Origin: Marinifilum caeruleilacunae
GTDB taxonomy: Bacteria > Bacteroidota > Bacteroidia > Bacteroidales > Marinifilaceae
Assembly: GCF_013141825.1 (NCBI RefSeq)
Contig: NZ_RZNH01000023.1
Coordinates: 20,642-84,641, forward strand
DNA length: 64,000 bases
Direction: 5' to 3'
The number at the start of each line of letters is the position of its first letter. The stretch's first letter is position 1. A program made the position numbers and the translations under genes. Below, piece after piece: positions 34,808 to 45,300 of this stretch. The notes below the pieces were generated by a model. The model made no database searches. It had not been told where the DNA came from and worked only from the letters and a program-made list of their open reading frames with translations.

Positions 34808-36469
34808 CTACCAGAAGATTGCGTATAGTGCAACCAATAATATACAGATTGCATAGGCAACAATATTAAATACTTTACCTGTCGCAAATGTTTTTCTACT
34901 GATTTCGATTCCTTTAGCATCATCAGCTCCTTTGTTCTGAATGTAACTAACTAAAACAATAATAGCTGCTGAAAGCAGGGCCGTGTACCCCATCTGATCA
35001 AGGAATGGTAAGTTTGGAAAAATTCCCTCTATACCGCTACCTGTAAGCCAACCTTTAGGTCCAACTTTAAAGAACATGGCAATTGGGATAGATGATAAAA
35101 CACCCACAATAGCACCTTTGTTTGTTGCTTTTTTCCAGAATAATCCCAGCATAAACACAGCTAGAATACCCGGACTAACAACACCTGTATATTCTTGTAT
35201 AAATTGGAAGGCCTGATCTAAACCTCCTAATAATGGAGCAATACAACCTGCTATAACAAGAGCAACGGCTGCTGATATTCTTCCGGTATTTACAGTCTCT
35301 TTATCACTAGCATTCGGATTAAAATATGGCTTATAAATATCCATTGTAAAAATAGTCGAAGTAGAATTCAACATCGAAGCCAAAGAAGACACAATAGCTG
35401 CCGCCAATGCTGCAAATGCCACTCCCTTTAATCCTGTTGGTAAAAATTGCAGTAACCAAGGATAGGCTTTATCTGCAGATTCCATGCTCGGTACATTATT
35501 TTGGGCAGCATCTCCTAATGAAGCCATAATAGTTCCATCATTAACCATTACATAAGCCGCAATTCCAGGAATTACTACAATCAAAGGGATAATCAGCTTA
35601 AGGAAACCTGCAAAAACAATCCCTCTTTGGGATTCCTGAAGCGACTTGGCTGCAAGAGTTCTTTGGATGATATACTGATTAAATCCCCAATAGTAAAGAT
35701 TAGCAACCCACATACCACCCACAATTACGCCCAAACCAGGAAGGTTCTTGTATTGATCATGAGCCTTATCCAAAATCATATGAAAACTATCAGGAGCTGC
35801 TTCGTAGATGTGTTTAAATCCGGCTAAAACACCTTCACCTCCCGAAACTGTATCTAAAGCAAGGTAAGTTGTTACCAAACCACCTAAAATTAGGAATACC
35901 ACCTGAATTACATCGGTCCACGCTACTGCAGATAAACCTCCATACAAAGAATAGCTGGCTGCAAACAGAGCCAATCCAATTACTCCGTAAATCATTGGAA
36001 TTCCCATAATTGTCTCAAGAGCGAGAGCTCCTAAATACAATACCGAGGTTAGGTTAACGAATACATAAAGTGCAATCCAGAATATCGCCAATATTGTTTT
36101 TAGATTTGTTGAGTATCGTTTCTCAACAAACTCAGGAATGGTATACAAACCTTTCTCAATGAAAATTGGCAGGAAATATTTTCCTACAATAATCAGAGTT
36201 AGAGCTGCCATCCATTCATAGGAGGCAATTGCCAGACCGATTGCAAAACCAGATCCCGACATTCCAATAAACTGTTCTGCTGAAATGTTTGCGGCGATCA
36301 ATGAAGCCCCAATCGCCCACCAAGGCAATGACTTTGATGCCAAAAAGTAATCATCAGCATTTTTTTGGTGACCTTCTTTATCTCGAGACACCCACAATCC
36401 TACACCAACAATTACAATCCCGTAAACGATAAAAATCACATAATCAAGGAAAGAAAATGTATTCGCCAT
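34808..36469 (-). CDS. Sodium/sugar symporter of the SSS family (SGLT type), probably galactose
   Basis: Inner-membrane Na+-coupled sugar transporter with about 14 transmembrane helices over 553 residues. It has the SGLT-type segments SLIAANISAEQFIGMSGSGF (about 55-75), GGLSAVAWTDVIQ, WGFNQYIIQRTLAAKS (about 265), and AALAAAIVSSLASMLNSTSTIF with the Na+-site serines. The overall pattern is that of Vibrio vSGLT, a sodium-galactose symporter. Position between galT and galE makes galactose (or glucose/galactose) the likely substrate; this is inferred from context. The 82-nt gap to galT contains a small CCCGA/TCGGG hairpin (36486-36501). Confidence 0.9.
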   Translation of the reverse strand: MANTFSFLDYVIFIVYGIVIVGVGLWVSRDKEGHQKNADDYFLASKSLPWWAIGASLIAANISAEQFIGMSGSGFAIGLAIASYEWMAALTLIIVGKYFLPIFIEKGLYTIPEFVEKRYSTNLKTILAIFWIALYVFVNLTSVLYLGALALETIMGIPMIYGVIGLALFAASYSLYGGLSAVAWTDVIQVVFLILGGLVTTYLALDTVSGGEGVLAGFKHIYEAAPDSFHMILDKAHDQYKNLPGLGVIVGGMWVANLYYWGFNQYIIQRTLAAKSLQESQRGIVFAGFLKLIIPLIVVIPGIAAYVMVNDGTIMASLGDAAQNNVPSMESADKAYPWLLQFLPTGLKGVAFAALAAAIVSSLASMLNSTSTIFTMDIYKPYFNPNASDKETVNTGRISAAVALVIAGCIAPLLGGLDQAFQFIQEYTGVVSPGILAVFMLGLFWKKATNKGAIVGVLSSIPIAMFFKVGPKGWLTGSGIEGIFPNLPFLDQMGYTALLSAAIIVLVSYIQNKGADDAKGIEISRKTFATGKVFNIVAYAICILLVALYAIFW

Positions 36470-36551
36470 TTTATTAGATTTAAATCCCGAATTTCATCGG
36501 GTTGAGATAATAGATTCATTTGAATATCGATAAATATTCTTCAATGAAATC

Positions 36552-37598
36552 TTATCTCGATTTATAATGTGTTTTAGATAATTCTCGTAATCGTTTTGCT
36601 GCACCTTCTGCAGTAATATCGCGCTGTGGCGTACCCAGCATTTCGTATCCTACCATGAATTTTTTAACACTAGCCGAGCGTAACAAAGGTGGATAGAAAT
36701 GCATGTGTAAATGCCACTCAGGATGCTCTTCTCCATCAGTAGGAGCCTGGTGCAATCCTGCTGAATATGCAAACGAAACCTCAAAAAGGTTGTCGTACAT
36801 AATCGTTAATTTCTTATAAATGTCTGCCAAATCGGTTCTCTCCTCATCGGTCAATTCCAATAGATTCGACACCGCTCTTTTGCTAATAATCATGCTTTCG
36901 AAAGGCCAAACAGCCCAAAACGGTACTAAAGCTACAAAAGAATTATTTTCAACCAAAATTCTTTCCTTTTTCTCTAATTCCGATTGCAGATAATCCGACA
37001 GCATGGTTCTGCCATGTTTTTTATAGTAAACCAATTGGTTTTCTGACTCTTTAGATGGCTCGAGAGGAACCAGTTTTGAAGCCCAGATTTGTCCATGAGG
37101 ATGCGGATTTGAACAACCCATGATTGCTCCTTTATTCTCGAAGATTTGAACGTAACCTATCTCCTCTTTCTCGCCCAACTCTTGATACTCTTTGCACCAC
37201 AAATCAACAACCTTGCGAATATTTTCCACTTTCATTTCAGGAACGGTTAGACTATGATTCGGACTAAAGCATATTACCTTACAAATTCCGGATTCGCTTT
37301 GTGCTTTAAATAATTCTCCATCCGAGAATTCGCCTTCAGGAGTATCCTGCAAGAGTGCACTAAAATCATTCTGAAAAGAGTATACGTCTTCATAATCTGG
37401 ATTTTTTTCGCCTCCCACTCTTTCATTTCCCGGGCAGAGGTAACAACTCGGATCGTATTCTGGCCTTTTCTCCTCTATCACTTTCTCTACCTGGCCTTGC
37501 CAAGGTCTTTTCGACCTGTGTGGTGATACTAAAATCCATTCTCCATTTAATGGGTTATACCTGCGATGTGGGTTCTCAATGTAATCAAATTTCGCCAT
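36552..37598 (-). CDS. galT: Galactose-1-phosphate uridylyltransferase
   Basis: Leloir-pathway enzyme that exchanges galactose-1-phosphate with UDP-glucose. The active-site His triad motif is [13 protein letters not shown] near residue 165. The zinc site appears as [12 protein letters not shown] near 52, with later His residues in [19 protein letters not shown] near 296. [20 protein letters not shown] is the conserved start. Length is 348, as in most bacterial GalT. It begins 17 nt after galK, so the two are co-transcribed. Confidence 0.97.
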   Translation of the reverse strand: MAKFDYIENPHRRYNPLNGEWILVSPHRSKRPWQGQVEKVIEEKRPEYDPSCYLCPGNERVGGEKNPDYEDVYSFQNDFSALLQDTPEGEFSDGELFKAQSESGICKVICFSPNHSLTVPEMKVENIRKVVDLWCKEYQELGEKEEIGYVQIFENKGAIMGCSNPHPHGQIWASKLVPLEPSKESENQLVYYKKHGRTMLSDYLQSELEKKERILVENNSFVALVPFWAVWPFESMIISKRAVSNLLELTDEERTDLADIYKKLTIMYDNLFEVSFAYSAGLHQAPTDGEEHPEWHLHMHFYPPLLRSASVKKFMVGYEMLGTPQRDITAEGAAKRLRELSKTHYKSR

Positions 37599-37615
37599 CT
37601 GAAATCTTTTTTAGA

Positions 37616-38779
37616 TTATTCAATTCTTTTACCTCCGTCGCCTATCTCGGCAACGTAAAATTCTCCTACAATACCCGTATTTTGGGTATATTCTTTTCCT
37701 ACTTTTTCGATAAATTCTTCTACAAATTCATCTTTTACCAGGTTAACAGTTGAACCCCCAAATCCACCTCCTGTCATTCTGGAACCTATGGTTCCTTCAA
37801 TTTTTCGTGCTGCATTCACCATGCAATCCAATTCGCGACCAGTTACTTCATAGTCGTCGCGAAGTGAATCATGTGATTTGTTCATCAATTGTCCAAACTC
37901 AAAGAGGTTTCCTTTTTTAAGCTCTTCGACTGCCTTTTGAGTTCTTTCAATTTCACTTACCACATGGCGAGCTCTTTTTCGTATTAGCTCGTCTTCTATC
38001 GTATTTTCGAGAGAGTTGAATTCTGTCAGGCACAATTCACCTAAATTGGCAATCTTCCTGGAGGGGTTAATTGCCTTAACAGCTGCCTGACATTCAGCAA
38101 CTCGTTCATTGTATTTGCTTTCGTCTAAACTGTGTGGGCTATTAGTATTGCCAATCACAATTTTTACGCCTTCCAGCTTTATGGGTACCAATTCATATTC
38201 AAGCTTATCACAATTCAAGTAAATCGCATGATCTTTTTTCCCCATTCCCGAGGCAAATTGATCCATAATACCACACATTACACCTGCAAACTCGTGCTCG
38301 GCTTTTTGGCTGTATTTTACGATGCTTAATTGATCTTTTCCAAAACGATATTCCTGATTAATTGCAACCCCGGTAACAACCTCGAGAGATGCCGAGGATG
38401 ATAAACCTGCTCCATTGGGCACATTTCCCCAAAACAAAATATCAGCACCACTGTCAGGAAACAATTCATCTTTTGCAAACTGAGCAATTACACCAAGCAC
38501 ATAGTTTGCCCAATTGCCTTTCTCCATAGGTTTGCTCAACTCATCAAGTCGAAGTTTGTAAGATTTCTTCTGGTTTAATGATCTAAGCTGGAAATAATCA
38601 TTATTTGTTTTCCGTAATATGCAATAGGTTCCGAATGACAATGCGCATGGAAATACGAATCCCCCATTGTAATCCGTATGTTCTCCAATCAGGTTTACAC
38701 GGCCTGGAGAGAAATACACATGACATTCTCCGTCACCATAGAATTTTTCAAACTCCTTTTTCAATTCATTAACTTGCAT
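37616..38779 (-). CDS. galK: Galactokinase
   Basis: GHMP kinase that phosphorylates alpha-D-galactose at C1, the entry step of the Leloir pathway. The signature GRVNLIGEHTDYNGGFVFP is at about residues 26-44. The ATP-binding loop is NGAGLSSSASLEV near 122. The catalytic Asp lies in CGIMDQFASGMG near 170. The C-terminal GHMP motif is GSRMTGGGFGGSTVNLV near 343. Length is 387. First structural gene of the gal run; its promoter (38810-38840) overlaps a 27-bp element shared with the regulator promoter. Confidence 0.98.
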   Translation of the reverse strand: MQVNELKKEFEKFYGDGECHVYFSPGRVNLIGEHTDYNGGFVFPCALSFGTYCILRKTNNDYFQLRSLNQKKSYKLRLDELSKPMEKGNWANYVLGVIAQFAKDELFPDSGADILFWGNVPNGAGLSSSASLEVVTGVAINQEYRFGKDQLSIVKYSQKAEHEFAGVMCGIMDQFASGMGKKDHAIYLNCDKLEYELVPIKLEGVKIVIGNTNSPHSLDESKYNERVAECQAAVKAINPSRKIANLGELCLTEFNSLENTIEDELIRKRARHVVSEIERTQKAVEELKKGNLFEFGQLMNKSHDSLRDDYEVTGRELDCMVNAARKIEGTIGSRMTGGGFGGSTVNLVKDEFVEEFIEKVGKEYTQNTGIVGEFYVAEIGDGGKRIE

Positions 38780-38789
38780 AATTATTACT

Positions 38790-38816
38790 TACTGGTTGGT
38801 ACTGGTAGGCGAATTT
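38790..38816 (+). promoter_or_regulatory. Putative operator (27 bp) over the galK -7 region and start site
   Basis: On the plus strand this begins TACTGGTTGGTA and ends GTAGGCGAATTT. It matches the element at 39964-39990 (minus strand) at 22 of 27 positions, and all five differences are transitions. It covers the galK -7 box and the bases just downstream, so a bound protein would block initiation. Inferred to be the site of the adjacent GntR-type regulator. Confidence 0.65.
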
Positions 38817-38840
38817 AGATTTTTTTTATTGAATTGCAAA
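38810..38840 (-). promoter_or_regulatory. Bacteroidetes-type promoter of galK
   Basis: On the minus strand TTTG (38840-38837), a 19-nt spacer and TAAATTCG (38817-38810), one mismatch from TAnnTTTG. Start codon is 31 nt downstream. Confidence 0.65.
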
Positions 38841-38852
38841 AACATCACATAA

Positions 38853-38886
38853 AAATAAAGCTCCAATTCCGAAGAACAGGAGCTTT
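38853..38886 (-). terminator. Intrinsic terminator of the gal regulator gene
   Basis: AAAGCTCC (38858-38865) pairs with GGAGCTTT (38879-38886), with extra inner pairing around a TTCG. On the minus strand TTTATTTTT follows. It isolates the regulator from galK. Confidence 0.85.
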
Positions 38887-38910
38887 TAAATATCATCCGT
38901 TAGCTTATTT

Positions 38911-39924
38911 TTAAAGGGATTTGCGCCTTATTAAGCTTGATTTATTTTCTATCAATTCATTTTTTAAATTTAGAACCAATTCAGCTAAAATTTTACCCAT
39001 TTCCTTAAAATCTGTACTTATGGTTGTAATCCCATCTGCAACAACTTCCTTTAATGGAGTATCGTTATAAGATATAATTCCAAGATCTGAGCCAATTTTC
39101 AGTTTTAGATTTTTTGCCTCCTTCACAAGAGTAACCAGGTCATTATCATTTGGTACAATATAAACTTCACCCGATTTAATTTCCTGATCCTTCAAGGAGT
39201 CAATAACCTCCATTTCCCATTTGTCTTCGTAATAACTAGCAAATTTTCTGAAACCTTTTAATTGACCTACCGGCTCTTTACCACCTGGGTAAACCAGATA
39301 AATTTTCTCATATTTCTCTAACAAATCCAGGCCAGACTGCAAGGCTGTGAACATATCTTTCTCAAAATTCTGATAGACTGCCGGAAAATGTTTTTTTAAG
39401 GTAGAGTTTGTCTGATCGAGAATATACACCTCCTTTTCAGGCAATTGTTTCAATACGCTATAGGCATCGTTAAATTTGGCAGGCATAATTACATAGGAAG
39501 TATATTTGCCATGATTGTTCTCAATTAATTCTTTAAAAACAGATCGGTTAAAGTGATGAAAATAGATATCAACACTTGCTTTATCGTTTAGGTTCTCGAT
39601 AAATGAATTGTAAAGGATCTCTTTAAACACATTGAATTCTTCGAAAAGCAGAAAAATATTCTTTTTAAACTGGGTAGATGTACTTGCCAAATAGTAGCCT
39701 TTTCCTGGAACCGACGATATAACACCACGCACTTTTAGTTCATTAAAAGCCACTAAAACTGTATCTCTCGACAATGCAAATTCCTTACATATAGAATTAA
39801 TTGATGGCAATTTATCGCCCACAGCAACATCGCCATTGTCGATAGATTGTAGTAAAGAATTGATTAATTGTTTGTATTTTGGTGTACCAGATTCGGTTTG
39901 AACCTTAAAAATCTCTGATGGCAT
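38911..39924 (-). CDS. GntR-family regulator with periplasmic-binding-protein-like sensor domain
   Basis: DNA-binding regulator, probably of the adjacent gal genes. An N-terminal winged helix-turn-helix of GntR type (about residues 12-80) includes VGDKLPSINSICKEFALSRD and VRGVISSVPGKGYYL. The C-terminal domain of about 250 residues resembles LacI-type sugar sensors, with LGIISYNDTPLKEVVADGIT and FKEMGKILAELVLNLKNE. The start is set at the ATG giving PSEIFKVQTE; 20 further upstream codons are open but lie across the -7 box. It is preceded by TATCTTTG and the shared 27-bp element, which suggests autoregulation. Its ligand is unknown; galactose or a derivative is inferred. Confidence 0.88.
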   Translation of the reverse strand: MPSEIFKVQTESGTPKYKQLINSLLQSIDNGDVAVGDKLPSINSICKEFALSRDTVLVAFNELKVRGVISSVPGKGYYLASTSTQFKKNIFLLFEEFNVFKEILYNSFIENLNDKASVDIYFHHFNRSVFKELIENNHGKYTSYVIMPAKFNDAYSVLKQLPEKEVYILDQTNSTLKKHFPAVYQNFEKDMFTALQSGLDLLEKYEKIYLVYPGGKEPVGQLKGFRKFASYYEDKWEMEVIDSLKDQEIKSGEVYIVPNDNDLVTLVKEAKNLKLKIGSDLGIISYNDTPLKEVVADGITTISTDFKEMGKILAELVLNLKNELIENKSSLIRRKSL

Positions 39925-39950
39925 TTCAGTTCTATTTATTTGTGTAAGAA

Positions 39951-39990
39951 CAAAGATAACAAAAAATTCACCTACTGATACCAACCGGTA
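39951..39990 (-). promoter_or_regulatory. Regulator promoter with putative operator
   Basis: A perfect -7 box (TATCTTTG on the minus strand, 39958-39951) lies 5 nt from the 27-bp element (39990-39964), which reads TACCGGTTGGTA at one end and GTAGGTGAATTT at the other. The element covers the spacer and -33 position, where no separate TTTG is seen. ATACC/GGTAT flanks an AACC core as an inverted repeat. Confidence 0.65.
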
Positions 39991-40005
39991 TGGTTTTTAT
40001 CATCC

Positions 40006-40911
40006 TTACATATTTTCGTAGGCTGACATTCTCTTTTGAATCGTATCCCTTAAAATTTTAATATCGATATTAAATTCATCCAGGTAAAAGGTTCTTATTG
40101 CATTCAACTTCTGCCTGATTAATTCTCGGCCTTCATTAATTTCATGACACGATTCCGGATTGATAAACTGGGCACAATCCCAATCTTTAAGATAGGTAGA
40201 ATTAAAGTAAATGGTATCCTGCACCAAATATCGCGAAGTCAATTCTGCAAAATCTTCGTACTGATTATCCGTGGCATAAGCCGATACCATGCCTCTTTTT
40301 ATTGCATCGGTAAACGAAACTCCATTTCTCCAACCTTCGCCTAAGTATCCTTTGGGAGAGATGAGATGATAAGCTTTTGGCATTCCGTTATTTTGGTGTA
40401 CAATATGAGCGAATTCATGATGCATGGTAATCAAAACATCTTCCAGCCAAATTCGATCTTTTAGATCGTATGAATTCAAATTCATTAGACTTATCCTGGC
40501 ACCACTTTCGGAGTATCCCAAGATAGCCGATCCATTGCTATTGTATATGTATGAACCAATATATACCAACTCTTTTGGCATGTAGTCCCGAATAAATTTT
40601 TCAGAATCGTCTGATAAGGCAATAAATGGTTTAATCCACAAATCTTCTACAATCTTGGTAATGGGAATTACAAGATCTTCTTTAATGGGTTCGGCTGACT
40701 GTCCTTTTCTTATAAATCGCTGATCCCATTTCCAACGAATTGCGGTACCATATTCTTTCAAAATGTTCTCGCGCAAGTATACATCATTAGGATGGTTGGA
40801 TAATTCTATTTCAGGAGCCACGTATTTTTCACCATCATTTTTGTCGCAGGAAAACTGCAGCAGTATCAGGGCAATAACAAACAGAAAACGAGATGTAAAT
40901 GTAAGTTTCAT
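40006..40911 (-). CDS. Surface lipoprotein, putative zinc metallopeptidase (SusC/D-linked)
   Basis: 301-residue lipoprotein with Cys22 in the lipobox LQFSC, followed by the acidic stretch DKND that favours surface export in this phylum. A zinc-peptidase motif HHEFAHIVH (HExxH type) is near residue 164, and a downstream YEDFAELTSRYL could give the third ligand. The family is the SusD-associated putative metallopeptidases of Bacteroidota. It starts 2 nt before the susD stop region and is last in the susC-susD run. Its presence, with no glycosidase, suggests a peptide or glycopeptide substrate for the locus rather than a simple polysaccharide (inference). Confidence 0.85.
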   Translation of the reverse strand: MKLTFTSRFLFVIALILLQFSCDKNDGEKYVAPEIELSNHPNDVYLRENILKEYGTAIRWKWDQRFIRKGQSAEPIKEDLVIPITKIVEDLWIKPFIALSDDSEKFIRDYMPKELVYIGSYIYNSNGSAILGYSESGARISLMNLNSYDLKDRIWLEDVLITMHHEFAHIVHQNNGMPKAYHLISPKGYLGEGWRNGVSFTDAIKRGMVSAYATDNQYEDFAELTSRYLVQDTIYFNSTYLKDWDCAQFINPESCHEINEGRELIRQKLNAIRTFYLDEFNIDIKILRDTIQKRMSAYENM

Positions 40912-40913
40912 AT

Positions 40914-42338
40914 TTACCTGGGATTTGGTGTAATGCCATTAGCGATTGCCGATTCAGGCAATTGTACAGCCGTTCTTATATCGTTGGGAATTAGCTGATA
41001 TTCGTTTCCTTGGATATCAATATGAGTGATTGGCAATTCAAACCTTTTGATGTCAAACCATCTTAATCCTTCATCCAGAAACTCTTTTCTTCTTTCATCG
41101 AGTAAAAAACGAATCATGGCATTTTTTGTATCCGATAAGGAATAGAAGGCTTTTATTTTTTCAATATCCACGATTCCTCCGCTCTCGTAGCGCTTTATTG
41201 CAAGAACATGATAATCATCCAGTGCTTTTTGAAATTCACTGTTCATGATATGGCATTCCATCCGGTTAAGGAGTACTTCTTCTCCTTTCAGTTCATTCTG
41301 AATAAAATATGGAAAACCGGTATTCGAAGTTGTGTAGCGAAATAGTTCATTGTATTTCGGTGCCACAATAGCACCAGTGTTATAGCTCCATCGCTGATCC
41401 CTTATGTCATTCTCTTCTTGCAAATTATTTGAATAAATGATATCGAATATAGCATTGCTACTCCTGTATCCGTAATTGGCTCTTGCATAAAAAGTTTCCT
41501 TTCGAATTGCAATTAGGTTGGAGATTTCGTTGACATCAGAATTTTTAGATGCCATTTCGTCAAAGTTGGTTCCCTGGTAAATTTGGCTTAGGTTGCGAAC
41601 ATATATGGATGGGTTACCATCTAAAATCAGATCGCAGTATTGTAAACTCTTTAAATAATCTTTTTTAAACAGGTAGAAACGAGCTGCGAAAGCATAGGCA
41701 GCCTTTCTAGTAAAATGATATTTTTTTGAACCTACAAAATAATCATCCTTCAGTAAAGACAGTCCTGTTGTAAGGTCACTTTCAATCTTTTCGTAAACTT
41801 CTTTTACCGTTCCTCTTGGGTAATTTTTAAATAGCTGATCTTCCACCTCATCTACATATGGAATTCCCAGGTCGTCGGCAGCAGTATTGGGGCTGTAATG
41901 TTTAGAAAATACATTTACCAAAAGGAAATGGTTATAGGCCCTTGATATTAAAGCCTCTCCTCTTACCACAGCCTTTAAATCCTCATCTCCATTTAGTTCG
42001 TCAATTACGGCAAGAGCTTCGTTACAATGAGCAATGGCATAATATGCATTTTCCCAAAAATAGGTTGGCGATTCCTGCGATTCATAAGAGTCCATTGGCG
42101 ACCAGGTAAAGGCTTCGGTCATGTGTTCTCGCTGGGTATTATCGGAAATGGCAGTAACATTATCTGTCATCCATTCAATAAATAAATAAGTACCCTGATT
42201 GTACGAATTGGCAACCAACTTTGCTGCATCATGAACTGTTTTTAATTCTTTCCTGTCATCGGGATTCTCTTCCAGGTAAGAATCACATGAAAACAGGCCA
42301 AGAGCCAACAGTAGTATGCATAAGAGTCTTTTCATCAA
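40914..42338 (-). CDS. SusD/RagB-family nutrient-binding lipoprotein
   Basis: Cell-surface lid protein of a SusCD transporter. The lipobox gives Cys18 (GLFSC), and the mature N-terminus DSYLEENPDDRKE is acidic, as for surface-exported lipoproteins. The SusD-like fold shows TPR-type helices in the first half (RGEALISRAYNHFLLVNVFS; TRKAAYAFAARFYLFKKDY). The conserved C-terminal segment is FLLDERRKEFLDEGLRWFDIKRF near residue 417. Length is 474. It lies 16 nt downstream of susC. The ligand cannot be read from sequence. Confidence 0.95.
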   Translation of the reverse strand: MMKRLLCILLLALGLFSCDSYLEENPDDRKELKTVHDAAKLVANSYNQGTYLFIEWMTDNVTAISDNTQREHMTEAFTWSPMDSYESQESPTYFWENAYYAIAHCNEALAVIDELNGDEDLKAVVRGEALISRAYNHFLLVNVFSKHYSPNTAADDLGIPYVDEVEDQLFKNYPRGTVKEVYEKIESDLTTGLSLLKDDYFVGSKKYHFTRKAAYAFAARFYLFKKDYLKSLQYCDLILDGNPSIYVRNLSQIYQGTNFDEMASKNSDVNEISNLIAIRKETFYARANYGYRSSNAIFDIIYSNNLQEENDIRDQRWSYNTGAIVAPKYNELFRYTTSNTGFPYFIQNELKGEEVLLNRMECHIMNSEFQKALDDYHVLAIKRYESGGIVDIEKIKAFYSLSDTKNAMIRFLLDERRKEFLDEGLRWFDIKRFELPITHIDIQGNEYQLIPNDIRTAVQLPESAIANGITPNPR

Positions 42339-42354
42339 GCCAAATCGGTATCAA

Positions 42355-45300
42355 TTAAAAGCCTAAATTTACAGAAAAACTATAAGTTCTGGCCATTGGT
42401 AGAGAAATTCCTCCCGATTGAAAGAACTCAGGATCAATTCCATTTAACTTTTTATCGGAATATAACAGTCCTAAATTATAGGCTTGTAATTTTATATTTG
42501 CCGATTGTAAATTCAAGGATCTTAGCCAGGAATCGGGCAGGTTATAGTTCAGACTAATATTTTTAATTCTTACAAAACTTCCATCGGCGACCCTTGCTGT
42601 ACTCTTGTTATACAGTTGGTATGGATTCAAACCATTATCGCTAAGGGCTTCCGAATCCCATCTGCTAAGTATGGCTGGAATATTGGTTACATGTTCATCG
42701 CCTGCTTTTCTCCATCTGTTTTTAAGTCCACCTGGCAAACTTGAATAATCATCATAGCTATCGCTAAACGCATCTTCCAATCTAACTTTATTGCCAAATC
42801 GATAATTGATACCCAGGGAAAGAGTCCAGTTTTTGTACTTGAATATATTTTCTAAGCCTCCAAACCCTTTAGGTGTAGTCGGACCTTCGTATTTTAAGTA
42901 ATTCAGGATATCAATTCTTTTTTGAAGGTTCAGGCTTTGGATTGTTCTCCCATCCGGTCCGTAAAACAGAGGAACTCCATTCCCATCTAATCCTGCAAAA
43001 GGAATTGAAAACAAACTATTCGAAGAGTATCCTTTTATGTTGGTACCTAATGTTTGAATTGCATCTCCAATTCTAGGCTCATCAAAGTATTCTGTTATCT
43101 TGTCTTTGCCATAACTAAAGGTAAGTCGCGTGTCCCACTTAAAATTACCTTCCCGAATATTTTGTGAGCTTAGAGTGAATTCGAATCCATTAATTTCCAT
43201 TTCTCCTACATTGCCATACTTCGTGCGAATTCCTCCAACTCCACTTGTTGTTACAAAGCCAAGCAAATCTTTCGATTTTCTTCGATAGTATTCCAGATCG
43301 GCATAAAATCGTCCTTTAAAAACTTCCAATTCCATACCCATATTGAATTCATACAATTTTTCCCAGGTAAGATCCTTATTGGCCAATTCATCTATATACA
43401 AAATTGTTTCTCCATCGCCACTTGTTGGTCTTAAGGGTTGATCGGCTTTTAAAATAAGAGATGGACTTGCCCCTACGCCGTTATCGCCCGACAAGCCATA
43501 TGTTGCCTTCAATTTTAATCGATCGATAAAATTGAATGTTTTCATAAAATCTTCATCGTGCATATTCCAGGCAGCACTAATGTTCCAGGTTGGCAGATAC
43601 CTCGAATCACTATTCTTTCCCTGTCGGTTATCACCATCATATCTAAATGTAGAATTAAAGATATACCTTCCTTTATAAGAATAAGCTCCCGTTAGAAAAA
43701 TACCGGTAAACCTATATTTTTCCTTATACCTGTAATGGTCTTTCTGATCACGGAATTTTAAATACCTGGCTACATTAGGGTCGGTCACAATTAGCCCTCC
43801 CTCATTATAAAGATATCCCCATTCTTCGTTGTGGGTTTCTACTCTGTCGGTATACCTTATTTCCTGTCCGAACAATAAATTGGCAATGTGGTCATGATCC
43901 GATTTTATTTTCCAATCAACAATATTTCTAACAAAATAACTGGTTAGCGTATTTTTGGTTGTGTTGTAAAATCCCCCACGAGGTAAAACTGTATATGGAT
44001 CTCTTTCAGGAGCATCCGGATCATCGAACAAGAAACTGTTTCGGTCTACAAATAAAGGATTATCTGCACGATAAGATTCTGCATGGTTTGATGATTCGTG
44101 AATTTTCTGCTCCCGCAAAGTACTTACCCAACGCCCTTGAAATTTTGTACGAAACCTAAGCTTCGAGGTAATTGCAAATTGCAAATCACCCTGGAACAAA
44201 ATATCGTCTACATCAACATTCACATAATTATGATCGAGTTCATACAAAATATTAAATGGGGCATAATCTCTTCTAAAATATTCCAGTTCGCCCTGGTCGT
44301 CATATGGCCTTATACTGCGGCTGGTATACAATGCATAATTAAATGGGTTGATATCGAAATTGCGCTCATAAATACCTGTGATTGGTTCGAACTTCCTATC
44401 CTTTGATCCTGGCAAGTGCTGATCCCTCTTGTTTGCAGATAATTTAAAACCCAGCTTCAATCGTTTTGAAACATCAAAATCGGCCTTCGCTAAAGCGGTG
44501 TAATTTTTTACATTATCGGCAACTGTTTGACCATTGTCATGATAATATCCCAAAGAGCCATAATAACGAGATTTATCATCTCCTCCTGATATGGCAAAGG
44601 AATGTTGTTGAGAAAGTGAATTTTGAAATAAAACATCAAACCAATCGGTATTTGTGTTTGCATACTTCGACAAGAACTGGTAGTTCAAGCCTCCATCAGG
44701 TCCCCAACTTAAATTGTTGTTTGCAATCTCGTTAAACATTTTGCTTAATGCTCCATGATTCGAAGCCGACGATGCTTGTGCAATATCAATCCAGCCTTTC
44801 TCATAAAGCTCTTCATATAAGACCATCTCTTCGTTGGATGATAAAATATCGAATTGAGAGTAGCTTGGTTTCTGACGCAAAATAACACTACCCGAATAGC
44901 GAACCTGTGGCTTCCCCGTTTTTCCTTGTTTTGTAGTAATAACAATTACACCATTCATGGCCCTTGCCCCATATAAGGCGGTCGCCGATGCATCTTTTAA
45001 GATCTGATAGGATTCGATATCATCTGGATTTATACCCACTACACCAGAACTTAATACAGTGGATAGATTTCCAGAGGTTAAATCATTATTGGTAAGCTCT
45101 ACGATATCTTCCTGAACAACGCCATCGACCACCCACAGTGGCTTGTTACTTCCATTAATCGATGCTTTACCACGAATACGAACAATAGGTGATGTTCCGA
45201 AAGTTCCGGATATATTATCTACCTGAACTCCGGAAACATGCCCTTGCAGCGAACGACTCACATCGGCAATACCGCTTAGGGCAATATCTTCCTGATTTAA

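Noticed and set aside
39925-39984. Longer start of the gal regulator
   Set aside because: The extra codons cover the -7 box TATCTTTG and are not GntR-like.
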